Shown here: positions 8,767 through 19,106 of the stretch, in pieces
How the letters are laid out: every line of letters begins with the position of its first letter
Position numbering within the stretch: position 1 is the stretch's first letter
Source of the DNA: an uncultured Woeseiaceae bacterium
Lineage (GTDB): Bacteria > Pseudomonadota > Gammaproteobacteria > Steroidobacterales > Woeseiaceae
DNA length: 63,230 bases
Direction: 5' to 3'
NCBI GenBank assembly: GCA_947258565.1
Contig: CAMYJB010000017.1
Span: 9,477 to 72,706, forward strand
Program-made: the position numbers and the translations under genes
Notes under the pieces: model-generated
Databases searched by the model: none
Told to the model about the DNA's origin: nothing
The model's input: the letters and a program-made list of their open reading frames with translations, nothing else

Positions 8767-8903
8767 TGCGAACCTCCTTGGCAACCGACTGTTGCCGCGC
8801 AGTTTATTCATAACACGCTGATTCTCCGCACAGCATTCGGGAAAACCGCAGCACTTTGCGGGCTCTTGCGGGGTGTTTCAGACGGGCTCATACTGCAGGG
8901 AGC

Positions 8904-9521
8904 ATGAGCCGTAAAGAACACTGGGACCAGGTGTATTCCAGCAAGCCGTCGGACAGGCTCGGCTGGTACAAACCCCGCCTGCAAACCTCGCTGGAATGGA
9001 TCCTCGCACTCGGGCTGGACCGGGACGCACCCGTCATCGACGTCGGCGGCGGGGCATCAACGCTGATCGATGATCTTCTCGAGGAGGGGTATTCGGCGAT
9101 AACGGTGCTCGACATCGCCGAACCCGCACTCGAGCTTCTCAGGGCGCGCCTTGGAGACAGAGGCGCTGCCGTCAACTGGCTGTGCGGCGATATCACCAGG
9201 ATCATCCTGCCGGAGGACGCGTTCGAACTCTGGCACGACCGTGCCGTGTTTCATTTTCTTACCGAAGCGGCGGACCGGGAGCGCTACAGAGAGAACCTGT
9301 GCAGGGCATTACGCCCCGGCGGCCGCCTGATCATCGGCACGTTTGCTCCCGAGGCACCACCGAAATGCAGCGGGCTTCCCGTGCAGCGATACGACACGGA
9401 TTTGCTGCGCGAGACGCTGGGTAAGGAATTCGAACTGCAGCACCACCGGAAGGAACTGCATGTCACGCCGGGCGGGGTGGAGCAGATGTACCTGTATTGC
9501 GCGTTCCGTTTCGCACCCTGA
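8904..9521 (+). CDS. Class I SAM-dependent methyltransferase
   Basis: A 205-aa cytosolic methyltransferase. The SAM-binding motif I is APVIDVGGGASTLIDDLLEEG, followed by the acidic strand TVLDIAEPAL, the FELWHDRAVFHFL motif and the post-motif strand RPGGRLIIGTFAP. The start MSRKEHWDQVYSSKPSD matches the family beginning, in which an HW-x-x-Y element is common; the frame extends 16 codons upstream to 8856 without a better start. The substrate is unknown; similar small methyltransferases are often annotated generically. The stop abuts the stop of the convergent gene at 9522. Confidence 0.82.
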   Translation: MSRKEHWDQVYSSKPSDRLGWYKPRLQTSLEWILALGLDRDAPVIDVGGGASTLIDDLLEEGYSAITVLDIAEPALELLRARLGDRGAAVNWLCGDITRIILPEDAFELWHDRAVFHFLTEAADRERYRENLCRALRPGGRLIIGTFAPEAPPKCSGLPVQRYDTDLLRETLGKEFELQHHRKELHVTPGGVEQMYLYCAFRFAP

Positions 9522-10178
9522 TCACTGTTTGTCCAGCCATTCCGGGTACGACATGGATGCTTCGCTGACGAGCGCGTCCGGCAGGTCTTCGAGACTTGCC
9601 GCGATCACGGCGTCGAATCCGGCTGCCGTTGCCGCATCGAACGGGAAGGCCTCGAACGCGATCGAGCAGTATTGTTTCCCGCCACGTTCGAGGTCCGTCA
9701 TCTCGAAACCCATGCCGCGCTCGAAGACCAGGCCCGGCACGACCTCCTCAGGCGCCCCGGCATCCAGGCTGATCATGCGCAGTGCCCGGGTCTTGTGAAC
9801 CGCCGCTGTCTCCAGATGCGGCTGTTCGCCGGCCGCGAACAACGAGCGATAGGCGGCCGGGACCTCCGCGTACGTCCACTTGATCCAGCGCTGCACCCTG
9901 CCCTCGTGCCGCGACGCGAACCGCCGTGTTCCGAGGTCCTCGACGCGGCCCTTGATCTGCAGGGTGCCCTCGCGCCACTTGATCCCCATGTCGGTGCAGC
10001 CGGGCATGAGCAGGTACACGTCAGGCTCGCCGCCCGCACGACCCTTCCATTCCGGCGCTTGCACGTTCGCGGCCCGAGGACAGGGCGCGGCGGTCTCGAA
10101 CCAGCGCCGCAGCTCGGGATGGCGTGAAGAGTCCCCTTCGAAAAACCAGCGTGTCTCGATCGTCGCGAACGGTGCCAT
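9522..10178 (-). CDS. Conserved hypothetical protein, possible CYTH-like fold
   Basis: A 218-aa soluble protein without signal peptide or membrane segment. Alternating charged beta-strand-like segments include IETRWFFEG at the N-terminus and GIKWREGTLQIKGR near residue 75, with WIKWTY later. The pattern of acidic then Lys/Arg-rich strands recalls triphosphate-tunnel (CYTH-like) proteins, but the canonical ExExK triad is not intact, so this is only a suggestion. Its start is 21 codons before the GST stop region's far side and the two share orientation; the GST gene lies 20 bp upstream and they may be co-transcribed. Confidence 0.6.
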   Translation of the reverse strand: MAPFATIETRWFFEGDSSRHPELRRWFETAAPCPRAANVQAPEWKGRAGGEPDVYLLMPGCTDMGIKWREGTLQIKGRVEDLGTRRFASRHEGRVQRWIKWTYAEVPAAYRSLFAAGEQPHLETAAVHKTRALRMISLDAGAPEEVVPGLVFERGMGFEMTDLERGGKQYCSIAFEAFPFDAATAAGFDAVIAASLEDLPDALVSEASMSYPEWLDKQ

Positions 10179-10198
10179 GACCCCGGCCCGTCGATGCC

Positions 10199-10888
10199 CT
10201 ACTGCCTGCCTCTGCCGGCGCCCATCAACTCGTAATGGCCACCCTTGTCGAGCGCGCGCCTGTATGCGGGCCGCGCACGGATGGTCTCGAGGAAACTCGC
10301 CAGGTGAGGATAGCCGCCCGCCAGGTCGCTGCGGACCTCGGCGGCCTCGAGCGCAAAGCTCATCTGCACGTCGGCCGCGGTAAACGTGTCCCCGCAGAAC
10401 CAGCGCGAGCCCCTCAGCGTCGACTCCATGAACTCGAGGTTCCTGGTCACGTTGGCATCCAGGTAGGCATCGCGCACCTTCTGCGCGATGCCTTTCGCCA
10501 CGGGCCTGAGGAAGAACGGCATGGGCGCCTCCTCGATACGGGCCAGGACGAGCGACAGGATCATGAGCGGGGCGAAAGTGCCTTCCGAATAATGCAGCCA
10601 GTAATTGTAGGCCAGGCGTTCATCGGTCCCCTCCGTCGGCCGCAGCCGGCCGTCGTCGTACTCGTACATCAGGTACTCGATGATCGCGCCGGACTCGGCG
10701 ACAGTCTGGCCGCCGTCCGTGATCACCGGCGCCTTGCCGAGGGGGTGCACGTCCTTCAGCTCGGGCGGTGCGAGCCCGGTCTGCTTGTCGCGCCCGTAAC
10801 GCTTTATCTGGTAGTCGGTACCGAGTTCCTCGAGCAACCAGAGAATGCGCTGCGAACGGGAATTCTCGAGGTGGTGGACGGTAATCAT
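10199..10888 (-). CDS. Glutathione S-transferase
   Basis: A 229-aa GST. The N-terminal thioredoxin-like domain is clear: ITVHHLENSRSQRILWLLEEL carries the Ser of the catalytic loop, LGKAPVITDGG contains the cis-Pro region, and VAESGAIIEYL is the glutathione gamma-Glu contact motif. The helical C-terminal domain includes FCGDTFTAADVQMSFALEA, the conserved N-capping Asp segment. It conjugates glutathione to electrophiles or acts as a peroxidase; the substrate cannot be read from sequence. A strong GGAGG site precedes the ATG. Confidence 0.9.
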   Translation of the reverse strand: MITVHHLENSRSQRILWLLEELGTDYQIKRYGRDKQTGLAPPELKDVHPLGKAPVITDGGQTVAESGAIIEYLMYEYDDGRLRPTEGTDERLAYNYWLHYSEGTFAPLMILSLVLARIEEAPMPFFLRPVAKGIAQKVRDAYLDANVTRNLEFMESTLRGSRWFCGDTFTAADVQMSFALEAAEVRSDLAGGYPHLASFLETIRARPAYRRALDKGGHYELMGAGRGRQ

Positions 10889-10930
10889 GGCGGGACCTCC
10901 CGGAGGTATGTCCTGCCAATTATGACGCGC

Positions 10931-11272
10931 CTAGAAGCGGAAGCGAAAGCTGATACGCGCCTGCCGTGGACGCCGGAAGGCCGCGGGCCGGCCGAATTCC
11001 GGGTCCGGGCGGCGAAAATGCTCGGTGGAATACCCGGACTCGGACAGCCGGTAGTCGGATTCCAGGGCGAGGAACGCCCTGCCCATGATCTTCTCGATGG
11101 CACCGCTATCCCGCAGCCCCGGACCTTGCGCGTCGGGAACGGATTGTTCGACGTCCCCGAACAGGCTCAGCCAGCGGTATTCGACGTTGTATGTGCCGGA
11201 TTGCGCGGACGCCTGAGACGCCGCAATCGTCACTACCAGGCCGGCCAATATCCGTATCAGTCTGCTGGTCAT
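10931..11272 (-). CDS. Small exported protein of unknown function
   Basis: A 113-aa protein with a good Sec signal peptide (MTSRLIRILAGLVVTIAASQASA). The short mature chain is polar and ends in an Arg/Phe-rich strand (QARISFRFRF), a C-terminal Phe that resembles outer-membrane proteins, though 90 residues is too short for a barrel. It lies 42 bp upstream of the GST gene in the same direction. I recognise no family. Confidence 0.55.
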   Translation of the reverse strand: MTSRLIRILAGLVVTIAASQASAQSGTYNVEYRWLSLFGDVEQSVPDAQGPGLRDSGAIEKIMGRAFLALESDYRLSESGYSTEHFRRPDPEFGRPAAFRRPRQARISFRFRF

Positions 11273-11383
11273 ACGCTGTCACCCCAAGCCGCAAAACCCT
11301 GCCCTGTTATGACCTACCGGCGACGGCACGAAAAGTTGATGAATTGAACATAATGCCCGGCGCTTCGGGCATGATCGTGCGTC

Positions 11384-12283
11384 TCACACGAAGCTCTGCA
11401 CCAGTTCGAGCATCTTCCGCCGTGTGGGCTCGTCGGGCAGGCGCCCCATGCCCGCCGCCATGTTGTCGACGAGGTGATCGGGGTTCGCTGTCTCCGTCAG
11501 CACGCAGGTGACGGCAGGATTGGAGAGCACGAACTTCAACGCAAACTGCGCCCAGGAATCGCAATCGAAGCCGGCCGCCCACTCCGGCAGTTCCCGATCG
11601 CGCACGACCTCGAAATAGTCGCCATTGACAAATGCGCGGTTCACGAGAATGGCGACGTCCTTCTCCCGTGCCATCGGCAGCACCGTCTCGCCGGCCTCCG
11701 GCTCGAGCAGCGAGTAATTCACCTGGACGAAATCGACGACGCCCGCCTCCATCAACTGCATCATCGGCTCGTGGAACTCCAGCTTGTGCCGCGCCACGCC
11801 GAGGTACCGGGTCAGGCCCGCTTCCTTGAGGCGCAGGTAGCGCTCCGGCTCGGCGAGGATCTCGTTGAAATCGTAGGTCAGGACGAGGTCCAGCACGTCC
11901 TTGCCCTGGGCATTCCGCACGCGCTCGAGCTCCTCGACCATGGCGTCGTACTGCACGGTGCCCAGGTAGGTGCCGAGGAACAGCCGCGACTGCAGGTTGT
12001 GTGCCTGCATGACGCTCGCCACGGTAAAACGGCTCGGGCCAAGCGTGTCGATGTAGCTGCCGCCGTAAGACACGAAGAGGTCGATCAGTTCGCGCGTGGC
12101 TTCCAGGTCGCCCTCCTGGAAAACCCGCGAGTTGCCGAGGCCCACCATCGGCAGCTCTTCGCCGGTCCCGGGGATCGGCCGCGAATGGATCTCCAGCTTG
12201 TCGTGACCGAGGGTCAGGACGGGCATAGCCGTGCCGAGCGCCACGGCTCCCGTGGTTTTAAGAAAGTCACGACGACTGGTCAT
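11384..12283 (-). CDS. Tat-exported aldo/keto reductase homologue with lost catalytic residues
   Basis: A 299-aa protein with a twin-arginine leader (TSRRDFLKTTGAVALGTAMP). The rest aligns by eye with the aldo/keto reductase barrel (GLGNSR, YIDTLG, LDLVLTYD, TRYLGVARH, FVQVNYSL). The catalytic Asp segment remains, but the Tyr expected five residues later is absent (DTLGPSR), the TK lysine is Tyr (LFLGTYLG), and the catalytic His after strand 4 is Tyr (LVLTYDF). NADPH-dependent reduction by the usual mechanism is therefore unlikely, and the periplasm lacks free NADPH. It may bind a different ligand or cofactor. It is divergent from the gene at 12347. Confidence 0.78.
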   Translation of the reverse strand: MTSRRDFLKTTGAVALGTAMPVLTLGHDKLEIHSRPIPGTGEELPMVGLGNSRVFQEGDLEATRELIDLFVSYGGSYIDTLGPSRFTVASVMQAHNLQSRLFLGTYLGTVQYDAMVEELERVRNAQGKDVLDLVLTYDFNEILAEPERYLRLKEAGLTRYLGVARHKLEFHEPMMQLMEAGVVDFVQVNYSLLEPEAGETVLPMAREKDVAILVNRAFVNGDYFEVVRDRELPEWAAGFDCDSWAQFALKFVLSNPAVTCVLTETANPDHLVDNMAAGMGRLPDEPTRRKMLELVQSFV

Positions 12284-12346
12284 CGCTCACCCCTTGTTCA
12301 CCAATCCGCAACAGGAGTATAAGACAGTATCAACTGGAGGACATTC

Positions 12347-13195
12347 ATGAATAATAACGCTCCCGCCCTGCTCCTTGTAATCGGCAGCATTCTTCCGGTA
12401 CCGGCGCTCGCCGCAGACGCACAGGACATTATCGACAAGGTAATCGAGCTCGACGAGGAACGGCGCAAAGGCGTCGATCGCTACGTGATCGAACAGGAAG
12501 TGATGGGCCATGTTTCAAAAATCGCGTTCGAGCGCACGACCGTCACCGGGCCCGACGGCAAACCCATGGATACCTTCCGCATGGTGCTTCCCGACGACGT
12601 GTTGCAGCCGGACCCGGCCGGCGACCCCGTCATGTCGCAGGAGGATTTCGAGGACATGGCGCAGGAAGCCGTCTACAGCGTCGCGGCGTTTTCAGAGTCG
12701 GCCGAGCTCGTCGGCACGGAGACAGTGGACGGGCAGAAAGCCTATCACCTGGTCGCCGAAAACCTCGATCGCAAACGGAGTTACGCAGAAGACCAGGAAT
12801 TCGTACTGCAGACGGTCAATGTCTGGATCGATGCCGAGCAGTATGTGCCGCTGCGCATGGTCATGGACGGCACGATGGATACCGACGGCACGCCACGCCC
12901 CGTCACCATCGAAAACATCGAGCGCGACTATCGCGAGGTGCCGGGCAGCAACATGTATGAACCCTACCAGCAGGTGATGCGGCTCACCGGCGAAATGGCC
13001 GATGAGACCAAGCGCCAGATGGAGCAGGCTCGGGAGCAACTCCAGGAGTTCGACAAGCAGCTGGCCGAGATGCCGGAGTCCCAGCGCCAGATGATGATGA
13101 ACATGATGGGCGAACAGATCGAGATGATGCGCAAAATGGCCGCCGGCGACGGCATCGAGATCGTAACCACCGTTCGCTCGATAACGGTCGAATAG
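12347..13195 (+). CDS. Exported protein, possibly LolA-like fold
   Basis: A 282-aa protein with a Sec signal peptide (leader ending VPALAAD). The mature part has alternating strands (IEQEVMGHVSKIAFERTT, TVDGQKAYHLVAENLD, VWIDAEQYVPLRMVMDG) that resemble LolA/LolB-type lipoprotein carriers, where a V-G-x-x-x-Y-x-L strand precedes a W-x-D strand. The C-terminal 70 residues are helical and very rich in Met and Gln (QRQMMMNMMGEQIEMMRKM), which is unusual and might bind copper or a membrane surface. GGAGG lies 7 nt before the ATG. The fold assignment is by eye and tentative. Confidence 0.65.
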   Translation: MNNNAPALLLVIGSILPVPALAADAQDIIDKVIELDEERRKGVDRYVIEQEVMGHVSKIAFERTTVTGPDGKPMDTFRMVLPDDVLQPDPAGDPVMSQEDFEDMAQEAVYSVAAFSESAELVGTETVDGQKAYHLVAENLDRKRSYAEDQEFVLQTVNVWIDAEQYVPLRMVMDGTMDTDGTPRPVTIENIERDYREVPGSNMYEPYQQVMRLTGEMADETKRQMEQAREQLQEFDKQLAEMPESQRQMMMNMMGEQIEMMRKMAAGDGIEIVTTVRSITVE

Positions 13196-13286
13196 GCTTC
13201 AGCGCAGTAATTCTACGTATCGCGCGCGGCGAGACTTGCTTGTAGGGTGACGCCGGGCCCGCAAAGGCCAACGGAGTCGCTTGCCC

Positions 13287-14657
13287 ATGAAAACCATAAT
13301 CGAGCCGCATCGCATCAAGATGGTCGAGCCCATCCGGCTCACCGACCGCGGCGAACGCGAACGCCTGATCGAGAAGGCGCACTACAACCTGTTCCTGCTG
13401 CACGCCGAGGACGTGATCATCGACCTGCTCACGGATTCCGGAACGAGCGCCATGTCGTCCGAGGCCTGGGGCGCAATGATGCGGGGCGACGAGTCGTATG
13501 CGGGCGCCCGCAGCTGGTACCGCTTCCGGGACACGGTCAAGGACATCTTCGGCTTCGAGCAGGTCGTCCCGACGCACCAGGGCCGCGCCGCCGAGCGCAT
13601 TCTGTTCAGCGTGATGGTGGAGCAGGGCTCGATCGTGCCGAACAACACGCACTTCGACACGACCCGCGCCAACGTCGAGTATTGCGGTGGCAAGGCGGTG
13701 GACCTTCCCTGCGCGGAAGCAGCCGACCTCGAATCGGACGCGCCCTTCAAGGGCAACATGGACATCGCGGCGCTGGAGGCACTCGTCGCGGAGCAAGGGC
13801 CGGAGAAGATCCCCCTGATCATGGTGACGATCACCAACAACTCCGGGGGCGGCCAGCCGGTATCGATGGCGAACATTCGCGAGATCAGCCGCATCGCGCG
13901 CGAAGCAGGCATACCTTTTTATGTCGATGCCTGCCGGTTTGCCGAGAACGCCTATTTCATCAAGCTGCGCGAGCCGGGCTACGAGAATACGTCGGTGATC
14001 GATATTGCGCGCGAGATATTCGCGCTGGCAGATGGCTGTACGATGTCGGCCAAGAAAGACGCCTTTGCGAACATCGGCGGCTTCCTGTGCACGAACGACG
14101 CCGAACTCGCGCAGCGGGAACGCAATATCCTGATCCTGACCGAGGGCTTCCCGACGTACGGCGGCCTTGCCGGCCGGGACCTCGAAGCGATTGCTGTCGG
14201 CCTGCGCGAGATACTCGACGAGCATTATCTCGATTACCGGCTACTGTCGACGCGCTACGTCGTCAACGGCCTGCTGGATTCGGGCATCCCCGTCGTGGCA
14301 CCGGCGGGCGGTCACGCGGTGTACCTCGATGCGCGGCGTTTCCTGCCGCACATCGAGCCGCTGCAGTACCCCGGCCAGTCCCTTGCCGTCGAACTTTACA
14401 TCGAGGCGGGGATCCGCGGCTGCGAGATCGGTACCGTGATGTTCGGCATGGACCCGCTCAGCGGCGAAGAGCAGCCGGCTCGTTCGGATCTCGTACGGCT
14501 CGCGATTCCACGCCGTGTGTATACGCAAAGCCACATGGATTACGTACTCGAAGCGATTCAATACGTGTGGGAACGACGCGATGCCATCCGCGGCATGCGC
14601 ATCGTCGAGGCGCCGCAGTTCCTGCGGCACTTCACCGCCCACTTCGAATGGCTCTGA
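13287..14657 (+). CDS. tnaA: Tryptophanase (tryptophan indole-lyase)
   Basis: A 456-aa PLP enzyme of the beta-eliminating lyase family, cleaving tryptophan to indole, pyruvate and ammonia. Family marks are [21 protein letters not shown], Asp214/Arg217 in the YVDACRFAENAYF segment, and the PLP lysine in SAKKD (about Lys257). Residues that separate tryptophanase from tyrosine phenol-lyase point to tryptophanase: Ile381 in CEIG where TPL has Arg, and His448 in LRHFTAHF where TPL has Phe. The ATG at 13287 is preferred to a TTG two codons earlier. A TPL gene follows 39 bp downstream, likely in one operon. Neither a TnaC-like leader peptide nor a TnaB permease is visible. Confidence 0.88.
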   Translation: MKTIIEPHRIKMVEPIRLTDRGERERLIEKAHYNLFLLHAEDVIIDLLTDSGTSAMSSEAWGAMMRGDESYAGARSWYRFRDTVKDIFGFEQVVPTHQGRAAERILFSVMVEQGSIVPNNTHFDTTRANVEYCGGKAVDLPCAEAADLESDAPFKGNMDIAALEALVAEQGPEKIPLIMVTITNNSGGGQPVSMANIREISRIAREAGIPFYVDACRFAENAYFIKLREPGYENTSVIDIAREIFALADGCTMSAKKDAFANIGGFLCTNDAELAQRERNILILTEGFPTYGGLAGRDLEAIAVGLREILDEHYLDYRLLSTRYVVNGLLDSGIPVVAPAGGHAVYLDARRFLPHIEPLQYPGQSLAVELYIEAGIRGCEIGTVMFGMDPLSGEEQPARSDLVRLAIPRRVYTQSHMDYVLEAIQYVWERRDAIRGMRIVEAPQFLRHFTAHFEWL

Positions 14658-16091
<1,434 letters not shown>

Positions 16092-16115
16092 TCCCCCGGC
16101 GCGTGCAGTGAGGGC

Positions 16116-16440
16116 GTGCAGTTCTGCCTGCCGCACGCCCTCTGGACCGTCAATATCCTGGTCTACATTCTGCTGATCTGGTGGGAACTGTACTGGTGGA
16201 GCAGCCATGAAACCCGGTTCGCCTGCGAATACCTGTTCATAACCCTGTATTCCGTCGTGCTGTTCTTCCTCGCGGCCATTGCCGCAGGAATACTTTCTGT
16301 TTGTCGGCCTGCAACTGGGGATGGCCGCCACCGGCCTCGCCACGCGCAACCACATCGTGCATCTGCTGCTGCCGGTCTTCTGGTTCGTACTGACCGTCTA
16401 TTACGTCCTGATGTCGACCATCGGCAAGATTTTCGGCTGA
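16116..16440 (+). pseudogene. Frameshifted, N-terminally truncated small membrane protein
   Basis: From 16116 a frame encodes two hydrophobic segments (ALWTVNILVYILLIWWELYW and the EYLFITLYSVVLFFLAAI segment), then degenerates near 16280. A continuous membrane-type sequence resumes in the +1-shifted frame (EYFLFVGLQLGMAATGLA, then LLLPVFWFVLTVYYVLM) and ends at TGA 16438-16440. One missing base in the stretch around 16279-16284 would join the two. No ATG or ribosome-binding site precedes the first helix, and only 25 nt separate the frame from the tpl stop, so the N-terminus also seems lost. A sequencing error could explain the shift but not the missing start. Confidence 0.6.
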
Positions 16441-16444
16441 CTGT

Positions 16445-18571
16445 TCAATCGACCGCCGGTTCGGCCAGCTGATCCCACAGGTAACTGTAGATCAGCGCTT
16501 CCGCGCGGGCGTACTGTTCGTTGTCCGATGCGCCGGCGTGACCGCCGACCGTGTTCTCGTAGTAGAGGAGATCGTGGCCCATCTCCATCATGCGGGCGAC
16601 CATCTTGCGCGCATGCCCCGGATGCACGCGGTCGTCGCGCGTCGAGGTGGTAAAGAACGGCGTCGGGTAGTCGGCGGCCGGGTCCAGGTTATGGTACGGC
16701 GAGTACTCCTTGATGAACTCCCAGTCTTCGGTGTCCGGGTCGCCGTATTCGCCCATCCATGAGGCGCCGGCCAGCAGCTTGTTGAAGCGTTTCATGTCGA
16801 GCAGCGGCACCTGGATCACGACGCCGCCCCAGAGATCGGGCCGCTGCGTCAGCATGACGCCGGTAAGCAAGCCACCGTTCGAGCCGCCACGAATGCCGAG
16901 GTGACCGGGACTCGTAATACCGCGGGCGATGAGATCTTCGCCGACCGCGATGAAGTCATCGTACGCGCGCTGCCGCTTCTCTTTCAGCGCCGCGTGATGC
17001 CAGGCCGGGCCGTACTCGCCGCCGCCGCGAATATTGGCGACGACGTAGGCGCCGCCGCGTTCGAGCCAGCTGTGACCGACGGTCGCGCTGTAGCCCGGCG
17101 GGCGGCTGACCTCGAAGCCGCCGTAGCCGGACATCAGCGTCGGCGTCGTCCCGTCGGGCTCGAATCCCTTCGGCAACACGACGAAATACGGCACTCGCGT
17201 ACCGTCCTTGCTGGTCGCGAAATGCTGCTCGACCGTCATGCCCTCGCTGTCGAAGAATTCGGGGAGAGAGCGCAGCGGTTTGATCGTCTTACCGCCATCG
17301 TCGGCAACGTACAGCGTGTCCGGCTTCAGGAAGTTCTCGTACGTGAAGAAGAAGATGTTGGATTCGTCCGAGGAGGAGCCCAGCGTGATGGTCCCCGGGT
17401 CCCCGGTCTCGATCGCCTCGCTCACCCACTCGCCGTCGACGAACGAGAATCGCCGCAGCTTCGACACGACGTCGTCGAGCAGCCGCACGATGACGTGATC
17501 GCGCGTGGTAATTATGCCGCCGCGCGGAATAGCCATCGTCTCGCCCGGCACGATCAGCACCTCGAAATCGCGGTGGCCATCCATGAAACGCCCGAAATCG
17601 ATCGCCATCAGCGCGGCCTGGGGATACGTGGTCTCTCCGATCGCCCAGTCGGTCTTCAGCTGCACCAGCATCTGGCCGTTCATGATGCCCAGAAAATCCG
17701 CATCGGCGGGAATGTCGATGTGCCGGAACTCCCCGTCACCCGTGTAGAGGAAGTTCAACGTCTCGAAAAAGCTCGGCACCCGGTAGGCAACGTCATAACT
17801 TTCGTCGCGATCCCAGGCCCGGTATACGCCAGCGGCCACGTCGGCCTTTTCGCCGGCGAAGATCTCGGTCGCCTCTTCGAGCGGCTCGCCGCGTTTCCAG
17901 AGACGCGCGGTGCGCGGATAGCCCGAGTCCGTCAGGCTGCCTTCCCCGAAGTAGCTGCCGACCCACACCGCGTTTGCATCGATCCAGCTGACCCGCTGCT
18001 TGGCTTCGGGGATGGAAAAGCCGTCCATCACGAAGGTCCTGGTCCCGACATCGAATTCACGCACGACGACCGCATCGGCGCCGCCCCGCGACAGGCTCAG
18101 CAGGCAACGGCGGTATTCAGGCCGCAGGCACTGCGCGCCTTTCCAGACCCAGTCTTCGTCTTCACCTTCGGCCAGCAGGTCGATATCGAGCACGAGCTCC
18201 CATGCCTCGCTGCCCTCGATGTAGTCGTCGAGCAGCATGCGCCGCCAGCGGCCGCGGATGTTGTCTTCGTCGCGCCAGAAGTTGTAGACGTAGTCGCCGC
18301 GCATCGCCGGCGTCGCAATCCGTTCGTCCGAGTTGTAGATTTCGAGGTTGCGCTCTTTCAGAGGCGTGAAAACGGGCAGCGCCTCGAGGTGGCCGAGCGA
18401 CACGGCGTTCTGTTCCTCGACCCAGGCGAGCGCTTCTTCGCCCTCGACATCTTCGAGCCAGATATAGGCATCGTTGGAAAAGTCATAAGCCGCAACCGGT
18501 TCTGTCGCATCCTGCCGCCCGCAAGCCGAGAGAATGATTAGCGCCATGACGCCGCCGATGAGCTTCTGCAT
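16445..18571 (-). CDS. Prolyl oligopeptidase family (S9A) lipoprotein
   Basis: A 708-aa serine peptidase. The leader MQKLIGGVMALIILSAC has a lipobox (LSAC), placing it on a membrane facing the periplasm. An N-terminal beta-propeller region (about 30-430) precedes the alpha/beta hydrolase domain. The catalytic Ser is in GIRGGSNGGLL, the Asp in STRDDRVHPGHA and the His in NTVGGHAGAS. Family members cut short peptides after proline. The ATG at 18571 is preferred to a TTG seven codons upstream. It points toward the tnaA-tpl genes from the other strand; peptide breakdown could feed them, which is inference. Confidence 0.88.
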   Translation of the reverse strand: MQKLIGGVMALIILSACGRQDATEPVAAYDFSNDAYIWLEDVEGEEALAWVEEQNAVSLGHLEALPVFTPLKERNLEIYNSDERIATPAMRGDYVYNFWRDEDNIRGRWRRMLLDDYIEGSEAWELVLDIDLLAEGEDEDWVWKGAQCLRPEYRRCLLSLSRGGADAVVVREFDVGTRTFVMDGFSIPEAKQRVSWIDANAVWVGSYFGEGSLTDSGYPRTARLWKRGEPLEEATEIFAGEKADVAAGVYRAWDRDESYDVAYRVPSFFETLNFLYTGDGEFRHIDIPADADFLGIMNGQMLVQLKTDWAIGETTYPQAALMAIDFGRFMDGHRDFEVLIVPGETMAIPRGGIITTRDHVIVRLLDDVVSKLRRFSFVDGEWVSEAIETGDPGTITLGSSSDESNIFFFTYENFLKPDTLYVADDGGKTIKPLRSLPEFFDSEGMTVEQHFATSKDGTRVPYFVVLPKGFEPDGTTPTLMSGYGGFEVSRPPGYSATVGHSWLERGGAYVVANIRGGGEYGPAWHHAALKEKRQRAYDDFIAVGEDLIARGITSPGHLGIRGGSNGGLLTGVMLTQRPDLWGGVVIQVPLLDMKRFNKLLAGASWMGEYGDPDTEDWEFIKEYSPYHNLDPAADYPTPFFTTSTRDDRVHPGHARKMVARMMEMGHDLLYYENTVGGHAGASDNEQYARAEALIYSYLWDQLAEPAVD

Positions 18572-18655
18572 GCGCGTTCGCCCCTGATTCAAAGGCCGGG
18601 GAGTCTACCACGTTGGTATACTGCGACGATTCGCAACGGCAAAACGGTGAGTGTT

Positions 18656-19078
18656 ATGCGACATACGACCCTTATCAGCTTCCTCTTCCTGGCCCTTCCG
18701 GGCCTCGCGCTTGCACAGGGTGCGGAGACACAATGCACCTATGGCGACATGGTGCGACGCATCGTGATCATGACGGAACCGGGTGTCAGCGTGCCCTGCG
18801 AGGTGCACTACTTCAAGGACACGGAGGCGCCGGGCGAAGACCAGGTGCTCTGGAGTGCGTCGCAGCAGGCGGGGTACTGCGAGGAGAAGGCGGCCGGCCT
18901 GGTGGCCAAGCTGGAAGGATGGGGTTGGGATTGCGGTGCGACCGATCCGGCCGCTCCCGCAGCCCCGGCGGCTCCCGCAGAGGCGGCTGCACCGGAAGCG
19001 CCTGCCGAGGCGCCGGAAGCGCCGGCGGATACGACTGAGGATCTCGCCCCCGCGGATCCGGACGACTCGGACTCCTAG
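18656..19078 (+). CDS. Exported protein with Ala/Pro-rich tail
   Basis: A 140-aa protein with a Sec signal peptide (MRHTTLISFLFLALPGLALA). The mature domain (about 60 residues) has four Cys (QCTYGD, VPCEVHYF, GYCEEKA, WDCGA), consistent with two disulfides. The C-terminal 45 residues are low-complexity Ala-Pro-Glu repeats ending in an Asp-rich tail. The GTG three codons upstream is an alternative start. I recognise no named family. It lies between the peptidase and the MerR gene and is divergent from the former. Confidence 0.65.
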   Translation: MRHTTLISFLFLALPGLALAQGAETQCTYGDMVRRIVIMTEPGVSVPCEVHYFKDTEAPGEDQVLWSASQQAGYCEEKAAGLVAKLEGWGWDCGATDPAAPAAPAAPAEAAAPEAPAEAPEAPADTTEDLAPADPDDSDS

Positions 19079-19106
19079 GCAAAGGGCCGGCTGGGGGCGC
19101 GAGCAC

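Noticed and set aside
16901..18541. 546-codon plus-strand frame opposite the prolyl oligopeptidase
   Set aside because: Shadow of the peptidase; the minus strand has the catalytic triad and lipobox.
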